A DNA stretch of 64,000 nt from Okibacterium sp. HSC-33S16 (GCF_024171565.1 NZ_JALJZZ010000003.1:355596-419595); one strand, 5' to 3'. Numbered from the stretch's first letter, positions 45,547-55,538 are shown. Notes: generated from the sequence alone by a model not told the origin. Numbers and translations: made by a program.

Positions 45547-46377
45547 ATGCTGAATTCGATTGCTGACGGCGTCTATGTTCACGAAAGCGAGTTCATCCAG
45601 AGCAATTCGACCGTTGTGCAGGGCCGGGACGGTGTTTTGCTGATCGACCCCGGAATAACGCGGGAGGAGATGGAAAACTTGGCTGCGGACCTGCGGGACT
45701 TACGTCTGCCCGTTGTGGCTGGTTTTTCGACACACCCTGATTGGGACCACGTGCTCTGGCTGGCATCTTTCGGCGACGTTCCGCGGTACGGAACAGCCGC
45801 GTGCGCCGAGACCATGAGAAATTTCCTGTTGTCCGTGGATTGGACAACCCACGCTGCCGAGTTGTTGCCGCCGGAATACGTCGACGACATCCCGACAGAA
45901 TTGCTTGGGCTGATCACCGGCGCGCCTCGACACACGACAGCCGTGCCGTGGGACGGGCCCGAGATCCGGATCATCGAGCATGCCGCCCACGCGCAGGGAC
46001 ATGCGGCACTCCTCATTGAGGAGCGTCGCGTCCTGATCGCGGGCGACATGCTGTCGGATATTCTGATGCCTTTTCTTGACCTTGAGGCCGCTGATCCGAT
46101 TGGCGATTACTTTGCGGCACTCGATTTGTTTGACGCCCTAACTGAAGACGTCGATATCGTCGTACCGGGACACGGGTCGATCGGCAGAGGTAAGCAGTTG
46201 GCCGAACGGATCGGACAGGATCGTGAGTACCTGCGCGCTGTGCGTGATCACCGCACCGTCAACGATTCGCGAGTTGGCCCCGAAGCCCCGCTCGACTGGC
46301 TGCCAGATGTGCATAACTGGCAGGTGCATCGCCTCGACTCCCTGGCCGTCGGTGGAAGCAAGCGAAGTAACCATTGA
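45547..46377 (+). CDS. Metallo-beta-lactamase fold hydrolase
   Basis: The 276-residue protein has the metal-binding HPDWDHV motif, a second histidine in HAQGH, Asp in AGDMLSD and His in VPGHGS. These give a complete two-metal site. There is no signal peptide, so it acts in the cytoplasm. GAGAGGA precedes the ATG at 45547. The substrate is unknown. It follows the EamA gene by 48 bases and may be cotranscribed. Confidence 0.88.
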   Translation: MLNSIADGVYVHESEFIQSNSTVVQGRDGVLLIDPGITREEMENLAADLRDLRLPVVAGFSTHPDWDHVLWLASFGDVPRYGTAACAETMRNFLLSVDWTTHAAELLPPEYVDDIPTELLGLITGAPRHTTAVPWDGPEIRIIEHAAHAQGHAALLIEERRVLIAGDMLSDILMPFLDLEAADPIGDYFAALDLFDALTEDVDIVVPGHGSIGRGKQLAERIGQDREYLRAVRDHRTVNDSRVGPEAPLDWLPDVHNWQVHRLDSLAVGGSKRSNH

Positions 46378-46492
46378 GCGTGAATCGCGAACCGGACCGC
46401 CCCGGTGGCCGACAGCTCGGAGGATGTGGGGACTCGAGGAACCAAATCGCAAGAGCTAGCGGGTTGAAAAGGAACCAGTTCACGCTAGGACC

Positions 46493-47326
46493 ATGACGCA
46501 CACACGCCTGAGTTCGTACTCGCGCGACGGACTGATATTCGACGTCTCTGACAGCGGACCGCTCGACGGGCCGACCGTCGTGCTCCTGCACGGGTTCCCT
46601 GCGAACCGACACTCGTTCGACGACGTCGTGCCTATCCTCAACGCGGCGGGTATCCGAACGCTTGTGCCCGATCAACGCGGATATTCCGATCGCGCTCGAC
46701 CGCGTCGGCGCCGGGACTATCGCTCCACGGACCTTCAGCGCGATGTGCTTGAACTGGTCAACGCAGCGGGACAGGGACGCGTGCATCTCGTCGGCCACGA
46801 TTGGGGCGGCGCGCTCGCCTGGCAGCTGGGAAGCTCCGCGCCTGAGCGTCTAACCGGAATCACCGTGCTGTCGACACCGCATCCGGCGGCGATGGTCCGT
46901 TCCCTTTTCCGTTCCGCTCAAGGGCTGCGGTCTCTCTACGTCTTGGTCTTCCAGGTACCGCTGATACCCGAGGCGATTCTGCGCCGGCGACTCGCTCGCC
47001 TCCTTCGCCGGATGGGCTTGAACCGGACGGTTGCCGCACGGTACGGCGAGTTCATGAGGAAAGGAAACCGGCTCTTCGGAGCTCTCTCCTGGTATCGCGG
47101 GATGTGGCTGCCCGACGGGAGAGCACCGCGAGAGCGGGCGGTGCAGGTGCGCACCACCTACATCTGGGGCAACCGCGACCAGGCCCTCGGTCGTTGTGCC
47201 GCCGAGCTGAGCGGCCGTTTTGTGCGAGCGCCCTACCGGTTCGTCGAGTTGGACGAGAATCACTGGCTACCCGAAAACGCTCCTGAGCGGGTCGCCCGGG
47301 AGATCATTGTGGACGTGTCCCGGTGA
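46493..47326 (+). CDS. Alpha/beta hydrolase (epoxide hydrolase/dehalogenase type)
   Basis: The 277-residue protein has the oxyanion HGFP (33-36), the nucleophile Asp103 in GHDWGG and the catalytic His257 in ENHW. An aspartate rather than serine nucleophile places it with epoxide hydrolases and haloalkane dehalogenases. The halide-binding tryptophan next to the nucleophile (DWGG) fits either. The substrate cannot be named. It is convergent with the next gene, 6 bases apart. Confidence 0.88.
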   Translation: MTHTRLSSYSRDGLIFDVSDSGPLDGPTVVLLHGFPANRHSFDDVVPILNAAGIRTLVPDQRGYSDRARPRRRRDYRSTDLQRDVLELVNAAGQGRVHLVGHDWGGALAWQLGSSAPERLTGITVLSTPHPAAMVRSLFRSAQGLRSLYVLVFQVPLIPEAILRRRLARLLRRMGLNRTVAARYGEFMRKGNRLFGALSWYRGMWLPDGRAPRERAVQVRTTYIWGNRDQALGRCAAELSGRFVRAPYRFVELDENHWLPENAPERVAREIIVDVSR

Positions 47327-47332
47327 AGGCGG

Positions 47333-48847
47333 CTACCAGGCGCCGGGCTGGTAGTCCTTGAGGAAGCAGCCGTACACGTCTTCGCCCGCCTCACCGCGAA
47401 CGATCGGGTCGTAGACGCGGGCTGCGCCATCGACGAGGTCGAGCGGGGCGTGGAAGCCTTCTTCTGCGAGACGCACCTTCGTCGGGTGCGGGCGCTCATC
47501 GGTGATCCAGCCGGTGTCGACGGCCGTCATGAGGATGCCATCCTTCTCGAGCATTTCGCCTGCGCTCGTGCGCGTAAGCATGTTGAGAGCTGCCTTTGCC
47601 ATGTTGGTGTGCGGGTGACCCGGGCCCTTGTACCGACGGGAGAACTGGCCCTCCATGGCGGAGACGTTCACCACGTACTTGCGCCGGGCCTGTGCCGCTG
47701 CCATCGACGGGCGCAGTCGACTGATCAAGAGGAACGGCGCCGTCGTGTTGCAGAGTTGAACCTCGAGCATCTCGAGCGGGTCCACGTGTTCGACGTTCTG
47801 CACCCAGCTGTTGGTGTGCTGCAGGTCTGGCACGAGCCCGCCAGCGTCGATGGCCGTTCCGTCTGCGTGCTTAGCGAGTGAGGAGGAGCCAGGGGCCATG
47901 GCGAGGTTCGCAAGGTCGGCGGCGGTGAGGGCGGGGGAGCCCACCTCGGCAACCGTTCCAGCGAGCGATGCGACCGACAGCAGCGGGTGTGCAGACACGG
48001 ATGCCTGCAACGCTTCAGGGTGCTGGTCGGCGGTGTGCCCGAACGTCTCCATCTCGGGAAGGGGACCGTCTGGCAGCGGCTGAAGTTCGGCATCCGCTAA
48101 CAATGAATACGACCCGGGGGAGCGGCGCACCGTCTGGGCCGCGTTGTTGATGAGGATGTCGAGCGGTCCCTGAGCGGCGACCGAGTCGGCCAGGCTGATG
48201 ACCTGGGCAGGGTCGCGCAGATCGATGCCGACCACCCGCAACCGGTGCAGCCAATCAGCGGAGTCGGGCAGCGAGGCGAACCGACGCACAGCGTCGCGCG
48301 GAAACCGAGTCGTGATCGTGGTGTGCGCGCCATCGCGCAGCAACCGGAGGGCGATGTACATGCCAATTTTCGCGCGACCACCGGTGAGCAGTGCACGCTT
48401 GCCGGTGAGGTCGGTGCGGGCGTCGCGCTTGCCATGGCTGAACCGAGCGCAGTCCGGGCACAGCTGGTGGTAGAACGCGTCCACCCGTGTGTATGGCTGC
48501 TTGCAGATATAGCAGTTGCGCGGCTTGAGGAGCTCACCGGCCGTGGGTGCGTCGAGAGTGGCGGCGAGCGGAATGCCGCGCGTCTCATCATCAATCCGAT
48601 CGGATGCCCCGGTGGCGGTGGCAGCGATAACCGCTTTGTCGGCGTTCGCAATGGTGTCGCGGAGTTCGCGACGGCGCGTGCGCTTGACGGCCTTGAACAT
48701 GGCCGCTGTGGCCCGACGCACCGTGATGTAGTCGGGGTGTTCCTCATCGAGGGTGTTCATCGAGGCGAGGACACGGAGCGTTGTCTCGAGGTCGGTGGGG
48801 TCGATTCCGTCGCCAGTGATGTCGGAGTCGAGAGAGGCGTCGGTCAT
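47333..48847 (-). CDS. SDR-fold oxidoreductase with N-terminal zinc ribbon and altered catalytic motif
   Basis: The 504-residue protein has about 110 N-terminal residues of unknown type, a four-cysteine zinc ribbon (Cys112, 115, 130, 133) and a Rossmann domain from about 150. The nucleotide loop is TGGRAKIG (155-162) in place of TGxxxGIG. NNAA (234-237) and Ser396 are present, but the YxxxK motif reads T-N-M-A-K (414-418), so the catalytic tyrosine is replaced by threonine. Activity as a normal dehydrogenase is therefore doubtful. The ATG at 48847 has a TAAACT box 7 bases upstream. Confidence 0.8.
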   Translation of the reverse strand: MTDASLDSDITGDGIDPTDLETTLRVLASMNTLDEEHPDYITVRRATAAMFKAVKRTRRRELRDTIANADKAVIAATATGASDRIDDETRGIPLAATLDAPTAGELLKPRNCYICKQPYTRVDAFYHQLCPDCARFSHGKRDARTDLTGKRALLTGGRAKIGMYIALRLLRDGAHTTITTRFPRDAVRRFASLPDSADWLHRLRVVGIDLRDPAQVISLADSVAAQGPLDILINNAAQTVRRSPGSYSLLADAELQPLPDGPLPEMETFGHTADQHPEALQASVSAHPLLSVASLAGTVAEVGSPALTAADLANLAMAPGSSSLAKHADGTAIDAGGLVPDLQHTNSWVQNVEHVDPLEMLEVQLCNTTAPFLLISRLRPSMAAAQARRKYVVNVSAMEGQFSRRYKGPGHPHTNMAKAALNMLTRTSAGEMLEKDGILMTAVDTGWITDERPHPTKVRLAEEGFHAPLDLVDGAARVYDPIVRGEAGEDVYGCFLKDYQPGAW

Positions 48848-48854
48848 TCCGGCA

Positions 48855-48860
48855 AGTTTA
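48855..48860 (-). promoter_or_regulatory. -10 box (TAAACT) for a leaderless SDR mRNA
   Basis: On the minus strand TAAACT (48860-48855) ends 7 bases before the ATG at 48847. Confidence 0.55.
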
Positions 48861-48910
48861 CCCGAGGACATCTGCGAGAACGCCGGGTCGGGAAGTGGAA
48901 GGATGACAGC

Positions 48911-49600
48911 ATGAATCCGATCGAGTGGCTCTTCGACGCCCAACTGGTGATCGGCGACCAGACCATTCTCTGGCGCGAGATCATCGGCAACTTGTTTGGC
49001 ATGGCCAGTGCCGTCGGCGGCATGCGCCGAAAGGTGTGGGCCTGGCCGGTCGGGATCATCGGAAACGTGCTGCTCTTCACCGTGTTCCTCGGTGCGGTCT
49101 TCGGGACGCCGAACCCGGTCAACCTGCTCGGCCAGGCCGGCCGCCAGGTGATGTTCATCATCGTGTCGGTGTATGGCTGGGTGCGGTGGCGACAGAGCCG
49201 CGGCCGCGGTGAGCAGACCGCCGTGTCTCCGCGCTGGGCGTCAAACAAGGTGCGGGTCTTGCTTGGCCTCGGCCTGGTCGGCGGAACCCTCGCGTTGACC
49301 CCGATCTTCCGCGCCCTCGGCTCGTTCGAGCCGGTCTGGGCCGATGCATGGATCTTCATGGGCTCACTGCTCGCCACCTACGGCATGGCCAAGGGCTGGG
49401 TCGAGTTCTGGCTCATCTGGGTCGCCGTCGACATCGTCGGGGTCCCGTTGCTGGTGAGCGCCGGTTACTACGCCTCTGCGGTGCTCTACGTGTTCTACGG
49501 CTGCTTCACCCTCGTCGGCTTCTTCATCTGGATGCGCGTGCAGAAGAAGAGCTCACTGATGATCGAGACGGCCTTCCCTGACCCGACCGTCCAGCGGTAG
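48911..49600 (+). CDS. pnuC: Nicotinamide riboside transporter PnuC
   Basis: The 229-residue membrane protein has about seven helices and PnuC motifs GMASAVGGMRRKVWAWPVGI (quoted in part), YGWVRW and the C-terminal YVFYGCF. It imports nicotinamide riboside for NAD synthesis by facilitated diffusion. The frame is open into the divergent SDR gene. The ATG at 48911 follows GGAAGG and begins the first membrane segment. Confidence 0.9.
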   Translation: MNPIEWLFDAQLVIGDQTILWREIIGNLFGMASAVGGMRRKVWAWPVGIIGNVLLFTVFLGAVFGTPNPVNLLGQAGRQVMFIIVSVYGWVRWRQSRGRGEQTAVSPRWASNKVRVLLGLGLVGGTLALTPIFRALGSFEPVWADAWIFMGSLLATYGMAKGWVEFWLIWVAVDIVGVPLLVSAGYYASAVLYVFYGCFTLVGFFIWMRVQKKSSLMIETAFPDPTVQR

Positions 49601-49654
49601 CGCCGGGCCGGTTCGTGAGCCCGTCCGGCCGCGGTAAGGCATGATCGAAGCACC

Positions 49655-52177
49655 ATGACTTCTTCTCTGCTGGACGCGCACGCCCTCTCGACGAGCCCGG
49701 GCGAGGCGATCGAGCCAGACGCGGTCTACGAGGCGTTCACCGATTGGGTGGCCGCCACAGGCATCCGTCTCTATCCGGCACAGGATGAAGCGATCATCGA
49801 GATTGTCTCCGGACAGAACCTCATTCTCAGTACCCCGACGGGAACCGGGAAGTCACTCGTTGCGGTCGGCGCACACTACGCCGCGCTCGTTGCGGGCAAG
49901 CGCAGCTTCTACACCGCGCCGATCAAGGCGCTGGTAAGCGAGAAGTTCTTTTCCCTTGTCGCCATTTTCGGCGCAGAGAACGTCGGGATGATGACCGGGG
50001 ACTCGTCGGTCAACGCTGACGCGCCGATTATCTGCTGCACGGCGGAGATCCTCGCGAACCTGGCGCTTCGGCACGGCGAGGACACCGAGGTCGACCAGGT
50101 CGTGATGGACGAGTTCCACTTCTACTCCGAGCCCGACCGCGGCTGGGCCTGGCAGGTGCCGTTGCTGTCGCTGCCGCGTGCACAGTTCATCCTGCTGTCG
50201 GCGACACTGGGTGATGTGACGGCGCTCGCCGACGACCTGTCCCGCCGCACGGGGCGCGAGACCGCACTGGTCACCGGTGTCGAACGGCCGGTGCCGCTGC
50301 ACTTCTACTACGAGACCACTCCGATCCACGAGACGGTCGAGGAGCTTCTCACCACCGGCCAGTCGCCGATCTACGTCGTGCATTTCTCGCAGGCCGCAGC
50401 GATGGAGCGTGCACAGTCGATGTCGAGCATGAAGGTGGCTACGAGGGAGCAGCGGGATGCCATCGCGAACGCGATCGGCGAATTCCGGTTCACCACGAGC
50501 TTCGGTAAGACACTCTCCCGGTTGCTTCGCGCGGGCATCGGCGTGCACCACGCGGGCATGCTGCCGAAGTACCGGCGCCTCGTCGAACAGTTGGCACAGC
50601 AGGGGATGCTGCGGGTCATCTGCGGAACGGACACTCTGGGCGTCGGCATCAACGTGCCGATCCGGACCGTGTTGTTCACGGCGCTCACCAAGTACGACGG
50701 GGTACGCATGCGCCAGCTGAAAGCGCGCGAGTTCCACCAGATTGCCGGGCGGGCCGGTCGGGCGGGATTCGACACGGCCGGGACCGTCGTGGTGCAGGCT
50801 CCCGAACACGAGACCGAAAATCTCAGCGCCATCAAGAAAGCCGGCGACGACGTCAAAAAGAAGCGGAAGATTATCCGCAAGAAAGCACCGGACGGGTTTG
50901 TGTCGTGGGGCGAGCCGTCGTTCCAGAAGATTGTTGCCGCTGAACCCGAGACGCTGACGTCGAGCATGCAGATCACGTCGGCCATGCTCATCAACGTCAT
51001 CGGGCGCGGGGGAGACGTCTACCGGCACGTGTACGACCTCATTTTCGACAACCACGAACCGTGGAAGCGCCAGCTCGAGCTCGCTCGACGTGCCCTCGGT
51101 ATTTATCGCACGTTGCGTGACTCCGGCATTGTCGAGCAGTCTGCGGACGGCACGATCCGACTGACCGTCGACTTGCAGCCGAACTTTGCGCTCAACCAGC
51201 CGTTGTCGCCGTTCGCGCTCGCCGCGTTCGAGCTGCTCGACCCGGAAGATCCGAGCTACGCGCTTGACATGATCTCCATCGTCGAAGCGACCCTCGACGA
51301 CCCGAGGGCCGTGCTCAGCCAGCAGCAGTTCCTCGCGCGAGGCGAAGCCGTCGCTGCCATGAAGTCGGAGGGGATCGAGTACGACGAGCGGATGGAACTT
51401 CTCGAGCAGATCACCCATCCGAAGCCACTCGATGAACTGCTCACGCAGGCATTCGAGACCTACAGCTCCTCACAGCCGTGGATCAAGGACTTCGAGCTCA
51501 GCCCCAAATCGGTCGTGCGCGACATGTACGAGCGCGCCATGTCGTTTGGTGAGTTCATCGCCTTCTACAAACTCTCGCGCAGCGAGGGCGTCGTGTTGCG
51601 TTACCTCTCGGACGCGTACCGCGCCGCACGCCAGACCATCCCCGACGAGGCGAAGACCGAAGACCTGCTCGACCTGATCGAGTGGCTCGGTGAACTTGTC
51701 CGCCAGGTCGACTCCAGCCTGCTCGATGAGTGGGAAGAGCTCATCCACCCCGACCCGGAGAAGCACGCTGAGCACGCGAGCGAGATCGTCCCGCCGGCGC
51801 CCCAACGCCTGACCTCGAACGTGCGGGCGTTTCGCATTCTCGTCCGCAACGAGCTATTCCGCCGCGTACAACTGGCGGCGCTGGAGAATTACGACGCACT
51901 CGGGGAACTGGACCACGCATCCGGATTCGACGCCGACCAGTGGGCAGACGCGCTCGACGGCTACTTCGAACTGCACGACCAGATTCTCACCGGCCCGGAT
52001 GCCCGCAGCTCCAAGCTGCTCCTTCTCGACGAGAGCGGGCCCGTCTGGACGGCCAGGCAAATCCTCGACGACCCCGCCGGCGACCACGACTGGGGAATCA
52101 GCGCCGAGATCGACCTGGCCGACTCAGACGAACAGGGCTTCGCGGTCGTGCGTGTCACCGCGGTCGATTCGCTCTAA
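49655..52177 (+). CDS. Ski2-like DEAD/DEAH RNA helicase with DUF3516
   Basis: The 840-residue helicase has motif I TPTGTGKS (about 60-67), motif II DEFH, motif III LSATLG, motif V in GTDTLGVGINVP and motif VI QIAGRAGRAG. The last roughly 400 residues match the DUF3516 region found with actinobacterial Ski2-like helicases. DEFH instead of DEAD/DEVH is typical for this subgroup. It probably unwinds structured RNA, perhaps with ribonucleases. It is transcribed alone. Confidence 0.88.
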   Translation: MTSSLLDAHALSTSPGEAIEPDAVYEAFTDWVAATGIRLYPAQDEAIIEIVSGQNLILSTPTGTGKSLVAVGAHYAALVAGKRSFYTAPIKALVSEKFFSLVAIFGAENVGMMTGDSSVNADAPIICCTAEILANLALRHGEDTEVDQVVMDEFHFYSEPDRGWAWQVPLLSLPRAQFILLSATLGDVTALADDLSRRTGRETALVTGVERPVPLHFYYETTPIHETVEELLTTGQSPIYVVHFSQAAAMERAQSMSSMKVATREQRDAIANAIGEFRFTTSFGKTLSRLLRAGIGVHHAGMLPKYRRLVEQLAQQGMLRVICGTDTLGVGINVPIRTVLFTALTKYDGVRMRQLKAREFHQIAGRAGRAGFDTAGTVVVQAPEHETENLSAIKKAGDDVKKKRKIIRKKAPDGFVSWGEPSFQKIVAAEPETLTSSMQITSAMLINVIGRGGDVYRHVYDLIFDNHEPWKRQLELARRALGIYRTLRDSGIVEQSADGTIRLTVDLQPNFALNQPLSPFALAAFELLDPEDPSYALDMISIVEATLDDPRAVLSQQQFLARGEAVAAMKSEGIEYDERMELLEQITHPKPLDELLTQAFETYSSSQPWIKDFELSPKSVVRDMYERAMSFGEFIAFYKLSRSEGVVLRYLSDAYRAARQTIPDEAKTEDLLDLIEWLGELVRQVDSSLLDEWEELIHPDPEKHAEHASEIVPPAPQRLTSNVRAFRILVRNELFRRVQLAALENYDALGELDHASGFDADQWADALDGYFELHDQILTGPDARSSKLLLLDESGPVWTARQILDDPAGDHDWGISAEIDLADSDEQGFAVVRVTAVDSL

Positions 52178-52228
52178 CCATCCCATGTGTGCGTCCGGCT
52201 CGATTGGCGGATGGTGCGGACAACCCGC

Positions 52229-52234
52229 TACAGT
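52229..52234 (+). promoter_or_regulatory. -10 box (TACAGT) for the arginine leader ORF
   Basis: TACAGT ends 6 bases before the ATG at 52241, the same spacing as the other leaderless genes here. A weak TTGGCG (52204-52209) lies upstream with a long 19-base spacer. Confidence 0.6.
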
Positions 52235-52240
52235 CGATGC

Positions 52241-52327
52241 ATGGCCATCTTCGACACCAGTGTTTCAGCCCAGGGCTTCGCCCCGAGCGCACTCCGTCGA
52301 CGCCGTACTTCCTCAGAGCGACGATAG
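52241..52327 (+). CDS. Arginine-rich leader peptide upstream of argC (candidate attenuator)
   Basis: This 28-codon ORF was read directly from the sequence. It begins MAIFDTSVSAQ, has four consecutive arginine codons (CGT CGA CGC CGT, 52295-52306) and ends with two CGA codons before TAG. It starts at leaderless distance from a -10 box and ends 88 bases before argC. Ribosome stalling at the arginine run when charged tRNA-Arg is scarce would allow transcription into argC. No U-tailed terminator is obvious in the 88 bases, so the mechanism could be translational or Rho-based. A short chance ORF cannot be excluded. Confidence 0.6.
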   Translation: MAIFDTSVSAQGFAPSALRRRRTSSERR

Positions 52328-52403
52328 GCGACGCTGGGCGAACGGTGCATGTGGCACGGTTCCGAAAGGCGCCGCCGCCCACTTTCCCGCATCGTTTCCT
52401 CAA

Positions 52404-52409
52404 TAAGGT
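52404..52409 (+). promoter_or_regulatory. TAAGGT before argC: -10 box or Shine-Dalgarno
   Basis: TAAGGT ends 6 bases before the argC ATG. It could be a leaderless -10, or AAGG could be the ribosome-binding site on a longer mRNA that includes the leader ORF. Confidence 0.4.
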
Positions 52410-52415
52410 AGAGCC

Positions 52416-53471
52416 ATGTCCTTCTCTGTAGCTGTAGCCGGAGCATCCGGCTACGCGGGGGGCGAGTTGCTGCGATTGCTCGCAGCCCACCCCAATTTCG
52501 ACATCCGAACGGTCACCGCACATTCCAATGCCGGCCAGCCGCTGGCATCCGTTCAACCGCACCTGCGTTCGCTGGCGCACCTGACCCTCACCGACACCAC
52601 GCCGGAAAACCTGGCCGGGCACGACGTGGTCTTCCTGGCGCTGCCGCACGGCAAATCCGGTGAGGTCACCGCGCAGCTGCCCGCCGACACCCTGGTTGTC
52701 GACTGCGGAGCCGACCACCGGCTCACCAGTGAGAAAGACTGGGCAACGTTCTACGGCGGTGACTACTTCGGCGCCTGGCAGTACGGCGTGCCGGAGCTGA
52801 TGCTGACCACGGCGAACGGCCCAATCAAGCAGCGCGACAACCTCCTCGGCGCGACCCGCATCGCCGCTCCCGGGTGCAATGCGAGCACCGTCGCACTCTC
52901 GCTGGTGCCCGGCGTTCTGGCCGGCGTGATTGAGACGACCGACATCGTCTCGGTCCTCGCGGTCGGGCCGTCGGGAGCAGGCAAGGCTCTCAAAACCAAC
53001 CTGCTCGCGAGCGAGATTCTCGGCTCGGCGAACCCGTACGCGGTTGGTGGAACACACCGGCACATCCCCGAGATCGCCCAGAGCCTGCGCACCGCTGGCG
53101 CTGACGATGTGAGCATCTCGTTCACCCCGGTGCTGGTTCCGATGTCGCGCGGAATCCTCGCGACAAGCACGGCACGTCTCAAGCCAGGAATCACAACGGA
53201 TGCCGTGCGTGCAGCCTGGCAGGACGCGTACGGTTCAGAAACCTTCGTCCAGCTTCTCCCTGCTGGCGAGTTTCCTCGAACGGCCGACGTCATCGGCGCG
53301 AACACGATGCTGATGGGGCTCGCCGTCGATGAGGCCGCTGGCCGCGTCGTCGTCGTCACGGCCGTCGACAACCTTGCCAAGGGCACCGCGGGTGCCGCCA
53401 TCCAATCCGCGAATATCGCACTGGGACTCGAGGAAGCCACCGGGCTTCCGCTGAACGGAGTAGCGCCATGA
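52416..53471 (+). CDS. argC: N-acetyl-gamma-glutamyl-phosphate reductase
   Basis: ArgC reduces N-acetylglutamyl phosphate with NADPH, the third arginine step. The 351-residue protein has the nucleotide loop [16 protein letters not shown], the catalytic cysteine in APGCNAS and the HRHIPEI motif. It is first of an argCJBDF set with overlapping starts and stops, and lies behind the arginine-rich leader ORF. Confidence 0.96.
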   Translation: MSFSVAVAGASGYAGGELLRLLAAHPNFDIRTVTAHSNAGQPLASVQPHLRSLAHLTLTDTTPENLAGHDVVFLALPHGKSGEVTAQLPADTLVVDCGADHRLTSEKDWATFYGGDYFGAWQYGVPELMLTTANGPIKQRDNLLGATRIAAPGCNASTVALSLVPGVLAGVIETTDIVSVLAVGPSGAGKALKTNLLASEILGSANPYAVGGTHRHIPEIAQSLRTAGADDVSISFTPVLVPMSRGILATSTARLKPGITTDAVRAAWQDAYGSETFVQLLPAGEFPRTADVIGANTMLMGLAVDEAAGRVVVVTAVDNLAKGTAGAAIQSANIALGLEEATGLPLNGVAP

Positions 53472-54619
53472 CCGTCACCGCAGCACAAGGATTCGAAGCA
53501 TCGGGCGTCGCGATCGGCCTCAAGGCTTCCGGCGGCAAGGACCTCGCCCTCGTTGTCAACCGTGGCCCTCGCCACGCATCAGCCGCCGTGTTCACGAGCA
53601 ACCGGGCGCAGGCGAACCCGATTCTTTGGTCGAAGCAGGTCATCGACGATGGAACCGTCAGCGCGATCATTCTCAACTCTGGCGGCGCCAACTGCTTCAC
53701 AGGGCCGCAGGGATTCCAGACCACCCACGCCACCGCTGAGGCCGTAGCCGAGGCGCTCGAAGTCTCGGCCGGCGACGTACTCGTCTGCTCGACCGGGCTC
53801 ATCGGCGAACAACTCGACCGCGACAAGCTTCTCCCGGGCGTTGCCACGGCGGCCGCTCAGCTCACCGTCGATGGGGGAGACGCCGCAGCAGAGGCCATCC
53901 TGACCACGGACAGCCACCCGAAGACCGCGGTCTTCCAGGGCGACGGCTGGGTCATCGGCGGAATGGCCAAGGGCGCGGGCATGCTCGCACCCGGCCTCGC
54001 CACCATGCTCGTCGTGCTCACCACCGATGCCGACCTCGCGAGCGACCAGCTCGACCGCTCGCTCCGGGCGGCAACGCGGGTGAGTTTCGACCGCCTCGAC
54101 TCGGACGGCTGTATGTCGACCAACGACCAGGTGTCACTCCTCGCCTCGGGTGCCTCCGGTATCGCACCGGACTCGGAGACCTTCACGGCAGCGGTCCGGG
54201 AGATCTGCCTCGACCTCGCTCGCCAGCTGCAGGGCGATGCCGAGGGCTCGAGCCACGACATCACCATCGAGGTGCACGGCGCCGTGACGGAGGAAGACGC
54301 CGTTGAGGTTGGCCGCTCGGTCGCTCGAAACAACCTGTTCAAGGCCGCCGTTTTCGGCAACGATCCCAACTGGGGTCGAGTGCTCGCTGCCATCGGAACC
54401 ACGAGCGCTCCCTTCGACCCCTACGCCGTCGACGTCACCATGAACGGTGTGCGCGTGTGCCATGCGGGTGCCCCTGATGCACCGCGTGAGGAGGTCGACC
54501 TCACCGGTCGTGCCGTCTCGGTCGTCATCGACCTCAAGGAAGGCACCGAATCGGCGACGATTTTGACCAACGACCTCACGCACGACTACGTGCACGAGAA
54601 CAGCGCGTACTCGAGCTGA
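53468..54619 (+). CDS. argJ: Glutamate N-acetyltransferase / amino-acid acetyltransferase
   Basis: ArgJ moves acetyl from N-acetylornithine to glutamate and can also acetylate glutamate with acetyl-CoA. The 383-residue precursor cleaves itself before the threonine in GLATML, which becomes the nucleophile. [10 protein letters not shown] and the C-terminal [13 protein letters not shown] are family marks. It overlaps argC by ATGA and argB by one base. Confidence 0.95.
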   Translation: MTVTAAQGFEASGVAIGLKASGGKDLALVVNRGPRHASAAVFTSNRAQANPILWSKQVIDDGTVSAIILNSGGANCFTGPQGFQTTHATAEAVAEALEVSAGDVLVCSTGLIGEQLDRDKLLPGVATAAAQLTVDGGDAAAEAILTTDSHPKTAVFQGDGWVIGGMAKGAGMLAPGLATMLVVLTTDADLASDQLDRSLRAATRVSFDRLDSDGCMSTNDQVSLLASGASGIAPDSETFTAAVREICLDLARQLQGDAEGSSHDITIEVHGAVTEEDAVEVGRSVARNNLFKAAVFGNDPNWGRVLAAIGTTSAPFDPYAVDVTMNGVRVCHAGAPDAPREEVDLTGRAVSVVIDLKEGTESATILTNDLTHDYVHENSAYSS

Positions 54620-55538
54620 TGACCATGTCAGACACCGCAGCCACAACCGAGGCGATCGCCAAAGCCTCCGTCCTCATCGAAGCCCTGCCCTGGCTCAAGC
54701 GCTACCACGGCGCCATCGCCGTCGTGAAGTTCGGCGGCAACGCCATGGTCAGCGAAGAGCTGACCCGCGCGTTCGCAGAGGACATGGTGTTTCTTCGCCA
54801 CGCCGGACTCAAGCCCGTCGTCGTCCATGGCGGTGGACCGCAAATCTCCGCCCGGCTCGCTGAACTCGGGATCGAGAGTGAGTTTCGCGGCGGCTACCGG
54901 GTCACCACACCCGAGGCCATGGCCATCGTGAAAGAGGTTCTCACCCAGGACGTCAACGCTCATCTCGTCGACCTCATCAACGAGCACGGGAGCTTTGCAG
55001 CCGGGTTCAGCGGGGAAGCGGAGAACGCCGATGGGGCATCGACCCTGTTCACCGGTTCTCGTCGCGGTGCTGTCGTCGACGGCCAGAGTGTTGATCTCGG
55101 CCTCGTGGGGGATGTGACCTCGGTCGCGCCGCAGGTGATCATCGATGCCATCGATGCCGGCCTCATTCCCGTCGTCTCATCCATCGCACCCGACGGTGAC
55201 GAACCGGGACAGGTGCTCAACGTCAACGCTGATTCCGCGGCGTCGGCACTCGCCGTTGCCCTCAACGCCGACAAGTTCATGATCCTCACCGACGTGGCCG
55301 GCCTGTACAGCGACTGGCCCGACCGAAGCTCGCTGGTCTCCGAAATCACCACCGGTGAACTGCGCGAACTACTGCCGACGCTGGAGTCCGGAATGATCCC
55401 GAAGATGACGGCGTGCCTCGAAGCTGTCGACGGCGGAGTACGCAATGCGGCCATCATCGATGGACGCCTCGAACACTCGATCCTGCTTGAGGTCTTCACC
55501 CAGCAGGGAATTGGAACGCAGATTGTGGAGGAGCTCTC

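Noticed and set aside
46464..46491. TTGAAA-N16-TAGGAC as a promoter of the hydrolase gene
   Set aside because: TAGGAC ends one base before the ATG, so the start of transcription would fall inside the coding region. AGGA there may instead be a poor ribosome-binding site.
49853..51418. Minus-strand open frame of 521 codons opposite the helicase
   Set aside because: Low-complexity shadow of a clear helicase gene with no start signals.
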